From Pseudoalteromonas luteoviolacea (lineage in GTDB: Bacteria; Pseudomonadota; Gammaproteobacteria; Enterobacterales; Alteromonadaceae): a stretch of 64,000 nt of DNA. The translations under genes and the position numbers were made by a program. Position 1 is the first letter of the stretch. Every line of letters begins with the position of its first letter. Shown here one piece after another: positions 17,991 to 27,331 of this stretch. The notes beneath the pieces are model-generated. The model made no database searches and was not told where the DNA came from. It saw nothing but the letters and a program-made list of their open reading frames with translations. The DNA lies in contig NZ_JAGJEH010000014.1 of NCBI RefSeq assembly GCF_018100925.1, positions 62,001 through 126,000 on the forward strand. The letters are read 5' to 3'.

Positions 17991-18592
17991 AGCTTGATAT
18001 CAAAGCATTGCAAGAAATCGACTGGAATGAAGTTGAGCTAGATAATATAGGTGAGTGGCCACTACCGGTTAAAATCATCTGTTGTTCGCTAGTTGTATTG
18101 GTCATGCTGATCATTGGCTACACTATGTTGGTTTCAACGTCGATAGACAGGTATGAGTCGGCAGTGAGCAAAGAGCAAGAATTACGTAAAAATTACCGCA
18201 TAAAGTATGGCCGAGCCAATAATTTAGAGTTATATCGACAGCAAATGCTGGATATGGAAGATCAATTTTCCCAACTACTCAGAAAGTTACCGACTTCTAA
18301 TGAAACGCCCGGTTTATTGGATGATCTAACCTATGTAGGTACTTCCAGTGGTTTAACCTTTTTAAAAATAGGCTGGTTGCCAGAAGTTAAAAAAGAATTT
18401 TATACAGAACTACCAATAAATCTTGAAGTTGTCGGTACTTACCATGAATTTGGCGAATTTGTCAGTAAAGTTGCGCAGCTACCTCGAATCGTAAGCTTGC
18501 ATGATTTTAGAATTGAAAACGCAGGAAATAATGCGTTGGTTTTTGGTGTGGTTGCCAAAACTTATCGATATGAGCAAGGAGAGAGTCAATGA
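17987..18592 (+). CDS. pilO: PilO, type IV pilus assembly protein
   Basis: Inner-membrane partner of PilN. A cytoplasmic N-terminus (MKLDIKALQEIDWNEVELDN), a transmembrane helix at about 28-52, a coiled coil and a periplasmic core domain. 201 residues. ATGA-type overlaps on both sides (pilN and pilP) show tight coupling. Confidence 0.95.
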   Translation: MKLDIKALQEIDWNEVELDNIGEWPLPVKIICCSLVVLVMLIIGYTMLVSTSIDRYESAVSKEQELRKNYRIKYGRANNLELYRQQMLDMEDQFSQLLRKLPTSNETPGLLDDLTYVGTSSGLTFLKIGWLPEVKKEFYTELPINLEVVGTYHEFGEFVSKVAQLPRIVSLHDFRIENAGNNALVFGVVAKTYRYEQGESQ

Positions 18593-19128
18593 TTCGGCTT
18601 GCGCCAACCTTGCTCACTTTACTGTTCATTGCTGGGTGCAATGATGATACCGCAGAACAAAAAGAATTTATTGATCGGGTCCAAGCCAGTGCAACGCCGT
18701 ATATAGAGCCAATTCCTGAAATGATGAACTTTGAACATTTTCAGTATCAGGCGTCCGATCTACGAAGTCCTTTTGTTGCCCCTCAGCCTGAAGTGATTGA
18801 AAATCGGTTAGTACAAATTAAAAACTGCCTTCATCCAGATCCAGAAAGGTTGAGAGATCCATTGGAAAAATACCCATTGGACAACCTTATAATGAAAGGC
18901 ATAATTGCAACAGAAGTAACAACTTGGGCATTGATCAAAGCTGCTGACCAAGGTTTATATAGGATCAGAGAGGGGCAGTATATGGGGCTCTATCATGGCG
19001 AAGTAGTTGGTGTGCACTCTGATAGAATTGAGTTAATGGAGCTTATCCCTGACGGTACTGGTTGTTGGAAAGAGCGACTCACAACAGTTGAGATGCCTGA
19101 AGCTGAAGAAATGGGCGCGAGTGAATAA
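18589..19128 (+). CDS. pilP: PilP, type IV pilus lipoprotein
   Basis: Periplasmic lipoprotein linking PilNO to the secretin PilQ. A signal peptide ends in the lipobox LFIAGC (lipidated Cys17). The HQ-like fold in the C-terminal half is marked by MKGIIATEVTTWALIKAADQ and YRIREGQYMG. 179 residues. Confidence 0.93.
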   Translation: MIRLAPTLLTLLFIAGCNDDTAEQKEFIDRVQASATPYIEPIPEMMNFEHFQYQASDLRSPFVAPQPEVIENRLVQIKNCLHPDPERLRDPLEKYPLDNLIMKGIIATEVTTWALIKAADQGLYRIREGQYMGLYHGEVVGVHSDRIELMELIPDGTGCWKERLTTVEMPEAEEMGASE

Positions 19129-19146
19129 TAAAAAGGTGATACGACT

Positions 19147-21180
19147 ATGACGCGCAACCTAGCAAATAGTTTTGCGAAAACATTAATTGGCGGTGCATTT
19201 TTAGGGGCTTCTATGCTCTCTTATGCTATCCCCATGCTCTATGATGTACGTTACAACCCAATAGCCTCGGGAGAGACTGAATTACAGTTGGTGTTCGATG
19301 AACAGCTAGAAACCGAGCCTCAAGTACAAGTTTTGAGTGAACCTGCGCGATTGGAACTGTTTTTTGTTGGTGCGGAATTCGAAGAAAGCCTCAAAGAGTT
19401 GGCGATCAATAAAGCAGGGATCCGTGCAATTAATAGTAATATGGAGCCTGATGGCTTTAAAATTACTATCATGTTGGAAGAGTTAAAGTTATATAAGACA
19501 ACGGTCAAAAATAACTTGGTGTATCTACAGGTATCTGACCAGCCAATTCCAGACGAGAGCTCAGCCGAACAAGCAAGTCAATATATTAATGGGATTCAAA
19601 GTATAGACTTTAAACGCACCTCCGAGGGGGCGGCACAAATTCTCGCATTTTTAGATTCGGCGCAAAGTGCAATAGATGTGCAACAAGTGGGTGATAAAAT
19701 CATCGCAGATTTCCACCATATAAGTATTCCGGACGAGCATTTATATGAGCTGGATGTAACAGACTTTGGCACCGTCGTTGGTAAAATTGAAACGTTTCGA
19801 GAAGATACTAAAACGCGAATTGTTATTGAGCCAAACTCTGCGTTTAAGTTCAACTATCAGCAGTTAGAAAATATTTTCACTTTGACAGTTGAGAAAGACA
19901 GCAACGAATTTCAATTTGGTGAAAGCAAATCCTATCAAGGGCAACCTATCACTTTAAATTTTCAAGATATCCCGGTTCGCTCTGTACTACAGATAATTGC
20001 GGATACCAATAATTTTAACTTGGTAACCAGTGATTCAGTATCGGGCAATATTACGTTGCGCTTAGATGGGGTCCCGTGGGATCAAGCGTTAGATGTGGTG
20101 TTACGAGTTAAAGGCCTCGATAAGCGTATGGAAGGATCAATCTTGATGGTTGCACCTTCTGAGGAGTTGAGTGCGCGAGAAGCAAAAGAGTTGCAAGCGA
20201 GAAAACAAGTAGAAGAGCTAGAGCCTTTATATACTGAATATATTCAGCTGAATTATGCGAAGGCGCAGGAGTTTTCCGACTTGCTTAAAACTGACGTAAA
20301 CTCAATTATCAGTTTACGTGGTAGCGTCTCTGTCGATGCGAGAACAAATACATTATTAATTAAAGATACCGCACGTAGTATCGAAAGTATTAGGCGGATG
20401 GTTGAGAAGCTCGATGTTCCTGTCAAACAGGTACGTATTGAGTCTCGTATGGTGACCGTGACGGATAATATTCAAGAAGATTTGGGGATCCGTTGGGGGT
20501 TTAGCGATCAGCAGGGCAATGATGCATTATCAGGTAACTTAACTGCTGCTGATTTATTGTCGGGTGGGACGATCCCGGGACTGGAAGATAGATTGAATGT
20601 AAATCTACCAGCGCCTTCTACTGCTGCGAGTGTTGGTATGCACATTGCCAAGCTGTCTGACGGAACGTTAATAGACTTAGAGTTGTCGGCACTTGAGCAA
20701 GAAAATAAAGGTGAAATCATTGCGACGCCGAGTATTACAACGGCCAACCAAAAAACGGCCCGAATAGAGCAAGGTACAGAGATCCCTTTTGTTGAAGCGT
20801 CCTCTAGTGGGGCAACGGCTGTTGAATTTAAAAAGGCCGTGTTAAGTTTGGAAGTAACACCGCAAATTACACCGGATAATAAAATTATTTTAGATTTAAT
20901 TATCACTCAAGATACGCGAGGTGATACAGTACAAACCGCCAATGGTCCTGCAGTGGCAATTAACACCCAACAGATCCAGACCCAAGTATTGGTCGACAAC
21001 GGCCAAACTGTTGTTCTTGGCGGTATTTACCAGCAAGAAACAACAAATGCGGTGAGTAAAGTACCACTTCTTGGAGATGTGCCGTACCTTGGGGTGTTGT
21101 TTAGAAACACTAAAGAAATTAATGAAAAGAAAGAGTTATTGATTTTTGTCACGCCCAGAATTATGAATGACAATTTGTAA
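19147..21180 (+). CDS. pilQ: PilQ, type IV pilus secretin
   Basis: Outer-membrane secretin through which the pilus passes. 677 residues: signal peptide (about 1-27), two N-terminal AMIN domains (peptidoglycan binding), an STN/N0 domain (ITLNFQDIPVRSVLQIIADT), an N1 domain, then the secretin core with EIIATPSITTANQKTARIEQ, EVTPQITPDNKI and VPLLGDVPYLGVLFR near the C-terminus. Last gene of pilMNOPQ; a weak hairpin follows. Confidence 0.97.
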   Translation: MTRNLANSFAKTLIGGAFLGASMLSYAIPMLYDVRYNPIASGETELQLVFDEQLETEPQVQVLSEPARLELFFVGAEFEESLKELAINKAGIRAINSNMEPDGFKITIMLEELKLYKTTVKNNLVYLQVSDQPIPDESSAEQASQYINGIQSIDFKRTSEGAAQILAFLDSAQSAIDVQQVGDKIIADFHHISIPDEHLYELDVTDFGTVVGKIETFREDTKTRIVIEPNSAFKFNYQQLENIFTLTVEKDSNEFQFGESKSYQGQPITLNFQDIPVRSVLQIIADTNNFNLVTSDSVSGNITLRLDGVPWDQALDVVLRVKGLDKRMEGSILMVAPSEELSAREAKELQARKQVEELEPLYTEYIQLNYAKAQEFSDLLKTDVNSIISLRGSVSVDARTNTLLIKDTARSIESIRRMVEKLDVPVKQVRIESRMVTVTDNIQEDLGIRWGFSDQQGNDALSGNLTAADLLSGGTIPGLEDRLNVNLPAPSTAASVGMHIAKLSDGTLIDLELSALEQENKGEIIATPSITTANQKTARIEQGTEIPFVEASSSGATAVEFKKAVLSLEVTPQITPDNKIILDLIITQDTRGDTVQTANGPAVAINTQQIQTQVLVDNGQTVVLGGIYQQETTNAVSKVPLLGDVPYLGVLFRNTKEINEKKELLIFVTPRIMNDNL

Positions 21181-21199
21181 TAGTGATAAATTAACAAAT

Positions 21200-21220
21200 A
21201 AAGGCGGATTTTACGCCTTT
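21200..21220 (+). terminator. Weak hairpin after pilQ
   Basis: AAAGGCG (21200-21206) pairs with CGCCTTT (21214-21220), but there is no run of Ts beyond the stem. It may only slow transcription into aroK. Confidence 0.4.
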
Positions 21221-21331
21221 TGACTTGAAATGTTGAATAGAATACTGAGATAATCCCCTCCTTAATTTTGGGGCCAGGTCGTTAGGCGGGGTTTTATTTC
21301 AAATTTTAGAGTTCGTTTGTACTAAATAGAT

Positions 21332-21850
21332 ATGGCTGAGAAACGTAATATATTTCTAGTAGGCCCTATGGGGGCTGGTAAAAGCACAATTGGTCGTCAC
21401 ATTGCCGATCAGTTACACCTTGAGTTTTTTGATTCAGATCAGGAAATAGAGCGCCGCACGGGTGCTGATATTGCTTGGGTCTTTGATATCGAAGGAGAAG
21501 AAGGTTTTCGTAAGCGTGAAGAAACTGTAATTTCAGACTTAACTGAGAAGCAGGGTATCGTACTGGCGACAGGCGGTGGCTCAGTGATCAGTAAAGAAGT
21601 GCGCAACAAACTGTCAGCTCGTGGGATTGTAGTATATTTAGAAACGCCCATTGAAAAACAAGTGGCTCGAACACAGCGAGATAAGCGCCGTCCTTTATTA
21701 CAGACAGGTGAAGACTCAAGAAAAATTTTAGAAGATTTGGCTGAGCAACGAAACCACTTATATAGCGAAGTGGCTGATATTGTTGTACGCACTGATGAGC
21801 AAAGTGCCAAAGTAGTCGCAAATCAAATTATCGATAAATTAGATTTTTAA
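21332..21850 (+). CDS. aroK: Shikimate kinase I
   Basis: Phosphorylates shikimate at the 3-hydroxyl in chorismate synthesis. P-loop GPMGAGKSTIGR, the shikimate-binding DSDQEIERR, RKREE and ATGGGSV are all present. 172 residues, as in E. coli AroK. It sits 151 bases after pilQ and 28 bases before aroB, the standard gammaproteobacterial order. The ATG lacks an obvious Shine-Dalgarno. Confidence 0.97.
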   Translation: MAEKRNIFLVGPMGAGKSTIGRHIADQLHLEFFDSDQEIERRTGADIAWVFDIEGEEGFRKREETVISDLTEKQGIVLATGGGSVISKEVRNKLSARGIVVYLETPIEKQVARTQRDKRRPLLQTGEDSRKILEDLAEQRNHLYSEVADIVVRTDEQSAKVVANQIIDKLDF

Positions 21851-21878
21851 TTGCCAATATAAAAAGGAGGGTGTAGTG

Positions 21879-22949
21879 ATGCTTGAATTGAATGTGGATT
21901 TAAACGAGCGGAGCTATCCCATCTATATTGGAGAAAATCTACTATCGGATAAAGGGCGATTAATTGAACATGTAGGTCAAAGTCGCCCTGTGATCATTAG
22001 CAACGAAACAGTTGCTCCTCTCTATCTCGAAGTCATTGAATCTCAACTCAGCGACTTATCTCCACTACACTTCATTATTCCAGATGGTGAACAATACAAA
22101 TCTTTAGATTGGTTTGAGAAAATTTGTGCTTTCTTGCTTGAAAATAACTGTGGTAGAGATACTTGCTTAATCGCCCTTGGGGGCGGTGTTATCGGAGATT
22201 TAACGGGGTTTGTTGCGTCAGCATATCAACGTGGTGTGCCATTCATTCAGATACCAACGACTTTGCTTTCTCAGGTAGATTCATCTGTTGGTGGTAAAAC
22301 GGCTGTTAATCACCCTCTTGGGAAAAATATGATTGGCGCGTTTTATCAGCCTAAAGCCGTTTTTATCGATACAAGCTCATTAAACACCTTGCCCGCACGC
22401 GAATTTTCCGCAGGCATGGCTGAAGTGATAAAATATGGCCTGATCTATGATGCTGATTTTCTTACTCGTTTAGAAAGTGATGCAGCCCAATTAAAATCGC
22501 TTAATATTGAGAGTCTCAATCAAATTATTTATCGCTGTTGTGAAATCAAAGCAGAAATTGTTGCTAAAGATGAAAAAGAAGCAGGTTTGCGCGCTTTACT
22601 CAATTTGGGACATACCTTTGGTCATGCAATTGAGGCGCAAATGGGCTATGGCAATTGGCTGCATGGTGAAGCGGTTGCAGCAGGTATTGTACTGGCCATG
22701 GAGCTTGGACAACAGCGGGGTGACATTAATACAGCTGAAGTAACGCGTGTGCGCAATTTGTTGGCTCAATATGATTTGCCTACTTCACCCCCAAGAGAAA
22801 TGACGTCTGAACAGTTTATTCACCATATGCGCAAAGACAAGAAAAATAAACAAGGCAAAATCAGATTTATAGTACCCACTTCGCTGGGGGTATGTGAGTT
22901 GGTAGATGACGTGTCTGACGCTAATGTAGGCCATTTAATAGGGCAGTAA
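21879..22949 (+). CDS. aroB: 3-dehydroquinate synthase
   Basis: NAD- and metal-dependent cyclisation of DAHP to 3-dehydroquinate. Signatures: PDGEQYKSL, LGGGVIGDLTGF, PTTLLSQVDSSVGGKTAVNH, and the zinc ligands in LLNLGHTFGHAIE and NWLHGEAVAAG. A GTG (21876) directly precedes the ATG (21879); I chose the ATG because AGGAGG (21865-21870) is then 8 bases away. The stop overlaps the damX start (TAATG). Confidence 0.97.
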   Translation: MLELNVDLNERSYPIYIGENLLSDKGRLIEHVGQSRPVIISNETVAPLYLEVIESQLSDLSPLHFIIPDGEQYKSLDWFEKICAFLLENNCGRDTCLIALGGGVIGDLTGFVASAYQRGVPFIQIPTTLLSQVDSSVGGKTAVNHPLGKNMIGAFYQPKAVFIDTSSLNTLPAREFSAGMAEVIKYGLIYDADFLTRLESDAAQLKSLNIESLNQIIYRCCEIKAEIVAKDEKEAGLRALLNLGHTFGHAIEAQMGYGNWLHGEAVAAGIVLAMELGQQRGDINTAEVTRVRNLLAQYDLPTSPPREMTSEQFIHHMRKDKKNKQGKIRFIVPTSLGVCELVDDVSDANVGHLIGQ

Positions 22950-24385
22950 TGCAGTCTCAAATATTGCCAAGCCGTTCTGCCTTGGTCGATAGAATTGCAA
23001 TGCAATTTGAATATGGGCAGAGCTTAATTTGTCTGGTCGGCAATTCAGGCTTAGGTAAAAGTTATTTGGCTGAAAGCTTTATTACTGATAAATACAGTGA
23101 TTTTTCGAAAGCCTTTATCCAATTAAGTGCACATTCCAAAGATGTCGATATTATTCGACAACTCATGGAGCATACTTTTCGTGCGCCACTGGTGGATCAA
23201 AAACTTTCCCTGACGGAAAACTTCTTCGTTTTAAACAGTGAACAGCCAGCAGAGCCGTGTTTATGGGTACTTGATGGTGCAAGACACCTCAGTGATGAAC
23301 TGATCCAGGAGCTGCAAAACCTCGCAGTAAGAGCGCCACATACTTTATACATTTTAGTGACCGCACAAGCTCCCAATATGCTGCCAAATGCATTGGATAT
23401 TCATTTGGAACCGCTTTCGCATGCTGAATCCAAGCAATTGATGAAAATGTTTTTTACGCAATTGCCACCAGATGATGATCCTATATTTAAAACATTCATA
23501 ACCGAAGCTCGGGGTAACCCTAGTGTGCTGCTTGATTGGAAACAAGAAGAGCAGCAGCTTGACTTGAGAGCGGATTCACAACCAAAATTAAAACAAAAGC
23601 ACTTTTTTATTGCAGCCTTTTCATTGATCCTCACCCTGTGTTTGGTTGCCGCTTTGTACAATAAACAGTTGCTTGATCTACTTGGGGAAAAGCAAGAAGT
23701 AGCAAAACAGCAGACTGCTATTTTATCTGAGCCGACAGTGCTTGAAGCAGAGCAAGTGCTTGAAGCAGAGCAAGTGCAACCAAAAGTTGACGTGGTATCT
23801 AAGGTGGCTAAACACGCAGCAGAGGTACAAAATAAACCAGAGCAAGAACAAGTCTCAGCGGTATTAAGCGCATTGCTATCAGCGCCTACGAAAAGTGCAA
23901 TGAATAGTGAAATGGCAGTCGACACTAAGAAGCACAGTGAAGTTACTTCCACAGAGCTCGCTCCTGAGCCTGACGAGCAAGAGGTAGAGCAAGTTGCTAC
24001 AGCGTTACAGCCTACTAAACGCACTGAGAGTTCAACTGATGCTAACGTTCAAGTAACGCCTAAAAATACCGTTCACAGAGTAGGTGTATCTCACGATAAT
24101 CAGTGGTTTTTATTAAGGTCTGATACAGAGTGGAGCATTCAGTTATTGGCCGTGACAGAAAGAAAAGTAGCTGATGATTTTATTGCCAAGCACGCTTTGC
24201 CCAACATTAAAGTGGCTGAAGTGAGAAGAAATGGCAAAGTTTGGTGGTTTGTTACTTTGGCACCTTTTGCCCAGCTAGATGATGCTAAGCTGGCTCGTGG
24301 TAATTTAAATGCTGAATTGTTGGCTGCTAAGCCCTTTTTTAAACGGATCTCCCAAATAAAGCAGCAAATCCAACAGTCACAGTAA
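22949..24385 (+). CDS. damX: DamX-like protein: AAA ATPase, transmembrane helix and SPOR domain
   Basis: Inner-membrane division-associated protein. 478 residues: an N-terminal AAA-type ATPase domain with Walker A GNSGLGKSYLA (31-41) and a Walker B-like CLWVLDGA, one transmembrane helix near 214-234, a low-complexity Glu/Gln/Val-rich periplasmic linker (about 240-360) and a C-terminal SPOR domain (about 390-470: WSIQLLAVTERKVADDFIAK). The aroK-aroB-damX-dam order identifies it. E. coli DamX lacks clear ATPase motifs, whereas this protein keeps them. Confidence 0.88.
   Translation: MQSQILPSRSALVDRIAMQFEYGQSLICLVGNSGLGKSYLAESFITDKYSDFSKAFIQLSAHSKDVDIIRQLMEHTFRAPLVDQKLSLTENFFVLNSEQPAEPCLWVLDGARHLSDELIQELQNLAVRAPHTLYILVTAQAPNMLPNALDIHLEPLSHAESKQLMKMFFTQLPPDDDPIFKTFITEARGNPSVLLDWKQEEQQLDLRADSQPKLKQKHFFIAAFSLILTLCLVAALYNKQLLDLLGEKQEVAKQQTAILSEPTVLEAEQVLEAEQVQPKVDVVSKVAKHAAEVQNKPEQEQVSAVLSALLSAPTKSAMNSEMAVDTKKHSEVTSTELAPEPDEQEVEQVATALQPTKRTESSTDANVQVTPKNTVHRVGVSHDNQWFLLRSDTEWSIQLLAVTERKVADDFIAKHALPNIKVAEVRRNGKVWWFVTLAPFAQLDDAKLARGNLNAELLAAKPFFKRISQIKQQIQQSQ
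23741..23776 (+). repeat. Two-copy 18-bp tandem repeat inside damX
   Basis: CTTGAAGCAGAGCAAGTG occurs twice back to back (23741-23758, 23759-23776) and encodes LEAEQV twice in the disordered periplasmic linker. The copies are identical, so the duplication looks recent. Confidence 0.9.
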
Positions 24386-24431
24386 AAAAAATAGTGTAAA
24401 ATCCCGCTACTTTTGAGTAATTAGATCGATC

Positions 24432-25280
24432 ATGCAGAAAAAAACCAGAGCCTTTCTTAAATGGGCGGGCGGAAAATATAGTTTAGTGGAGGAAATCACT
24501 AAACGATTGCGCAGTGCAAACAGTGAGGCAGAAACTTTGGTTGAGCCTTTTGTAGGTGCTGGCTCTGTGTTTTTAAATAGTGACTTCAAGCGTTATGTGT
24601 TGAATGACATTAATGCCGATTTAATTAACTTGTATAAAGAAATTCAGCGTGCACCTGATGAATTTATCGCAGATGCGAAAAAGTTGTTTGTTGAACAAAA
24701 TAACTGTGCAGATGCTTACTATGAATATCGTCAGCAATTTAACGGGTGCGTTGATGTCTATGAGCGGGCTATTTTATTTCTGTATATGAATCGCCATGGC
24801 TACAATGGGCTGTGTCGATATAATTTAAAGGGGATATTCAATGTGCCCTTTGGTAAATACAAAAAGCCCTACTTTCCGGAAAATGAGTTATACCACTTTG
24901 CAGAGAAGGCTCAAAATGCAACCTTCACCTGTTTAAGCTATGAGCAAGTGTTTAAACAGCTACCTAAAAACTCAGTGATTTATTGTGATCCTCCCTATGT
25001 ACCACTGAGCAAAACAGCCTCTTTTACAAGCTATGCAAAGGGTGGGTTTAACCTCGATGATCAAGCCCAACTGGCAAACCTAGCTGAGCGTGCGGCATTT
25101 GATAACAACAAACCAGTGCTTATCTCAAATCATGAAACTGTATGGACGAGAAAAATATACAGTGAAGCGCAACTGGATGTAATCCAAGTAAAAAGAACAA
25201 TCAGTCCAAAAGGCAATGGGCGCAATAAAGTCAATGAGCTGATGGCGCTGTACAGTGCACAACCATCGCGTAATTACTGA
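24432..25280 (+). CDS. dam: DNA adenine methylase (GATC)
   Basis: S-adenosylmethionine-dependent N6-adenine methylation of GATC, used in mismatch repair and replication control. Alpha-class order: the AdoMet motif FLKWAGGKYSLVEEI near the start, FVGAGSVFLN, and the catalytic DPPY at 186-189. 282 residues, slightly longer than E. coli Dam (278). It lies in the aroKB-damX cluster and overlaps the 3' end of the DUF2970 gene tail to tail by 7 bases. Confidence 0.97.
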   Translation: MQKKTRAFLKWAGGKYSLVEEITKRLRSANSEAETLVEPFVGAGSVFLNSDFKRYVLNDINADLINLYKEIQRAPDEFIADAKKLFVEQNNCADAYYEYRQQFNGCVDVYERAILFLYMNRHGYNGLCRYNLKGIFNVPFGKYKKPYFPENELYHFAEKAQNATFTCLSYEQVFKQLPKNSVIYCDPPYVPLSKTASFTSYAKGGFNLDDQAQLANLAERAAFDNNKPVLISNHETVWTRKIYSEAQLDVIQVKRTISPKGNGRNKVNELMALYSAQPSRNY

Positions 25281-25471
25281 CTTTGTGCGGTAGCAATAAC
25301 GCCATTAACAAGAAAAATTAAGAAAACAACGAACATAACTACGAAAAGGGTTGCGATAACGGCGTATGGCCAAAAGTGATTGCTCTTGAAGTCGTGGTGA
25401 TATTTTTTGTGGCTTTGTACGCCAAACATAGCAGCGAGGACGCTTTGAAAGATGCTTAAGAAAACCATCAT
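25274..25471 (-). CDS. Small DUF2970 membrane protein
   Basis: 65-residue protein of the DUF2970 family: an N-terminal amphipathic segment with the family pattern IFQSVLAAMFGVQS, a charged stretch, then one transmembrane helix near 36-58. AAGGAC precedes two adjacent ATGs (25471 and 25468); either could start it. Function unknown. It probably forms a two-gene unit with the 97-residue protein 22 bases upstream. Confidence 0.8.
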   Translation of the reverse strand: MMVFLSIFQSVLAAMFGVQSHKKYHHDFKSNHFWPYAVIATLFVVMFVVFLIFLVNGVIATAQSQ

Positions 25472-25493
25472 GATGCGTCCTTTATGCTGTCAA

Positions 25494-25787
25494 TTAAATT
25501 TTAGAAATGCTCGAACTGTCTTGTTGGTCATCAGAGCCAATTAAGAGCTCTAATAAGTCTAGGTAGTGAAACTGTGCATTGCTGCTACCACCAGTTAACC
25601 ACGCATACCAACTTGTATGTGCTTCGCGTTTGCAGTGCTGTTCATTGTAATTGTAAGTTGAGTCGACACACTCACACTGACTAAACTGCGCAGTTTCAAT
25701 ATCGTCATCTCCAAATGAAAATACACCTACCGAAACCACAGCTGCGATTGCCAACAATACCGTCCGTGTTTGAAGCCATGTTACCAT
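25494..25787 (-). CDS. Small exported or membrane-anchored hypothetical protein
   Basis: 97 residues, not recognised. A hydrophobic N-terminal segment (about 6-25, TRTVLLAIAAVVSVGVFSFG) could be a signal peptide or anchor. Then comes an acidic region with three Cys (QCEC and QHC) and a C-terminal acidic, Ser-rich tail. GAGGGG sits 6 bases before the ATG. It lies upstream of the DUF2970 gene on the same strand and is inserted, with it, between dam and rpe. Confidence 0.65.
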   Translation of the reverse strand: MVTWLQTRTVLLAIAAVVSVGVFSFGDDDIETAQFSQCECVDSTYNYNEQHCKREAHTSWYAWLTGGSSNAQFHYLDLLELLIGSDDQQDSSSISKI

Positions 25788-25959
25788 AACTATCCCCTCA
25801 GCGATTAGCTATCCTTAAATAGTACACTATGGATATTTATTAAACAATCAGTTTATCTCTTTTCTCTGTAAGTTGCTCGCAAATTGGCCATTGCTTGCTC
25901 GTGTATTTCCGGACAATTTGAGTTAAAGTAGCGGCGGAAGCTAACTTTAAGGGGAACTC

Positions 25960-26649
25960 ATGTCTTCAGTAAATGCACAACCTGAATTTCTAATTGCACC
26001 ATCTATTTTGTCAGCCGACTTCGCACGTCTAGGTAGCGATGTTGAAAAAGTAATTAATGCAGGTGCAGACGTCGTGCATTTTGATGTGATGGATAATCAT
26101 TATGTACCAAACCTAACATTTGGGCCAATGATCTGTGAGGCACTAAGAAACTATGGTATTACTGCGCCAATTGATGTGCATTTAATGATAAAACCGGTAG
26201 ATGCGTTGATCCCAAGCTTTGCCAAAGCGGGGGCTGATATCATTACATTTCACCCAGAGGCGAGTGAGCATGTTGACCGCAGTCTTGCTTTGATAAAGGA
26301 GCAGGGGTGTGAGGCCGGTTTGGTACTTAACCCTGCTACGCCGTTGCATTGTCTTGACTATGTTATGGACAAAGTTGATCAAATATTATTAATGTCAGTA
26401 AATCCTGGCTTTGGTGGGCAAAGCTTTATTCCCAATACACTCGATAAACTAAAACAAGTCAGAGAGCGTATTGAGGCGTCAGGCAAAAAAATTCGTTTGG
26501 AGGTTGATGGTGGTGTCAAAGTAGACAATATTGCGCAAATTGCAGCAGCAGGCGCAGATATGTTTGTGGCAGGATCAGCCATCTTTAATCAACCGGACTA
26601 TAAATCGGTAATTGATGCGATGCGTCAAGAACTTGCTAAGGTAAGGTAA
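25960..26649 (+). CDS. rpe: Ribulose-phosphate 3-epimerase
   Basis: Interconverts ribulose 5-phosphate and xylulose 5-phosphate in the pentose phosphate pathway. TIM-barrel motifs: LIAPSILSADFARLG, VHFDVMDNHYVPNLTFGP, DVHLMI, LLMSVNPGFGGQSF and EVDGGV. 229 residues. AAGGGGAA lies upstream of the ATG. Stop and gph start overlap (TAATG). Confidence 0.97.
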   Translation: MSSVNAQPEFLIAPSILSADFARLGSDVEKVINAGADVVHFDVMDNHYVPNLTFGPMICEALRNYGITAPIDVHLMIKPVDALIPSFAKAGADIITFHPEASEHVDRSLALIKEQGCEAGLVLNPATPLHCLDYVMDKVDQILLMSVNPGFGGQSFIPNTLDKLKQVRERIEASGKKIRLEVDGGVKVDNIAQIAAAGADMFVAGSAIFNQPDYKSVIDAMRQELAKVR

Positions 26650-27317
26650 TGAATATTCAGGGAGTTTTACTCGATCTTGATGGCACCTTAGTCAACAGTA
26701 TTCAAGATATGCACTTAGCGCTCAATTTAGCGCTATCAGATGTTGCTTTTCCAGTAGTTTCATACAAGCAGGTACAGCTATGGGTCGGAAATGGCATAGA
26801 TACACTCGTCCAACGTGGACTGAGCTGTGATAGTGACATTAATCCTGACCTCTCAGCTACGCTTGTAAAACAAGCAACGGAGAGATTTAAAGCGCACTAT
26901 CAACAATTAGTGGGTGAGTATGCCGAGCTATACCCAGGTGTAGAAATAGGTCTATATGAACTCGGCAATGTGCCAAAAGCATTAGTGACAAATAAAGATA
27001 GAGCATTTACATTACAACTTTTGCAAAAGCTTAACATTGCCAAGCATTTTGATGTTATTGTATGTGGTGATGATGGAAACAAAAAACCAGATCCACAATT
27101 GCTTAAGCTAGCGTGTGAGCAGCTCGGTGTGAGCGCTTCTCAAGCAATTATGATAGGTGATTCAAAAAGTGATATTTTAGCGGCCCACAGCGCGGAGATG
27201 CCTGTGATCGCTTTGAACTATGGGTATAATCAAGGGGAAGCACTCTCGCAATTTAATCCACAGTACCTCTGTGAGCAGTTCTCAGATATAATTCCCATTT
27301 TAACAAACCATAATTGA
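26649..27317 (+). CDS. gph: Phosphoglycolate phosphatase
   Basis: HAD-superfamily phosphatase that removes phosphoglycolate, including that formed during DNA repair. Motif I DLDGTLVNS, motif II ALVTNKDRAF, motif III GNKKPDPQLL and motif IV MIGDSKSDILAA are complete. 222 residues. Overlaps rpe by one base and lies 14 bases before trpS, as in E. coli. Confidence 0.95.
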   Translation: MNIQGVLLDLDGTLVNSIQDMHLALNLALSDVAFPVVSYKQVQLWVGNGIDTLVQRGLSCDSDINPDLSATLVKQATERFKAHYQQLVGEYAELYPGVEIGLYELGNVPKALVTNKDRAFTLQLLQKLNIAKHFDVIVCGDDGNKKPDPQLLKLACEQLGVSASQAIMIGDSKSDILAAHSAEMPVIALNYGYNQGEALSQFNPQYLCEQFSDIIPILTNHN

Positions 27318-27331
27318 GATAAAGGAACAAG

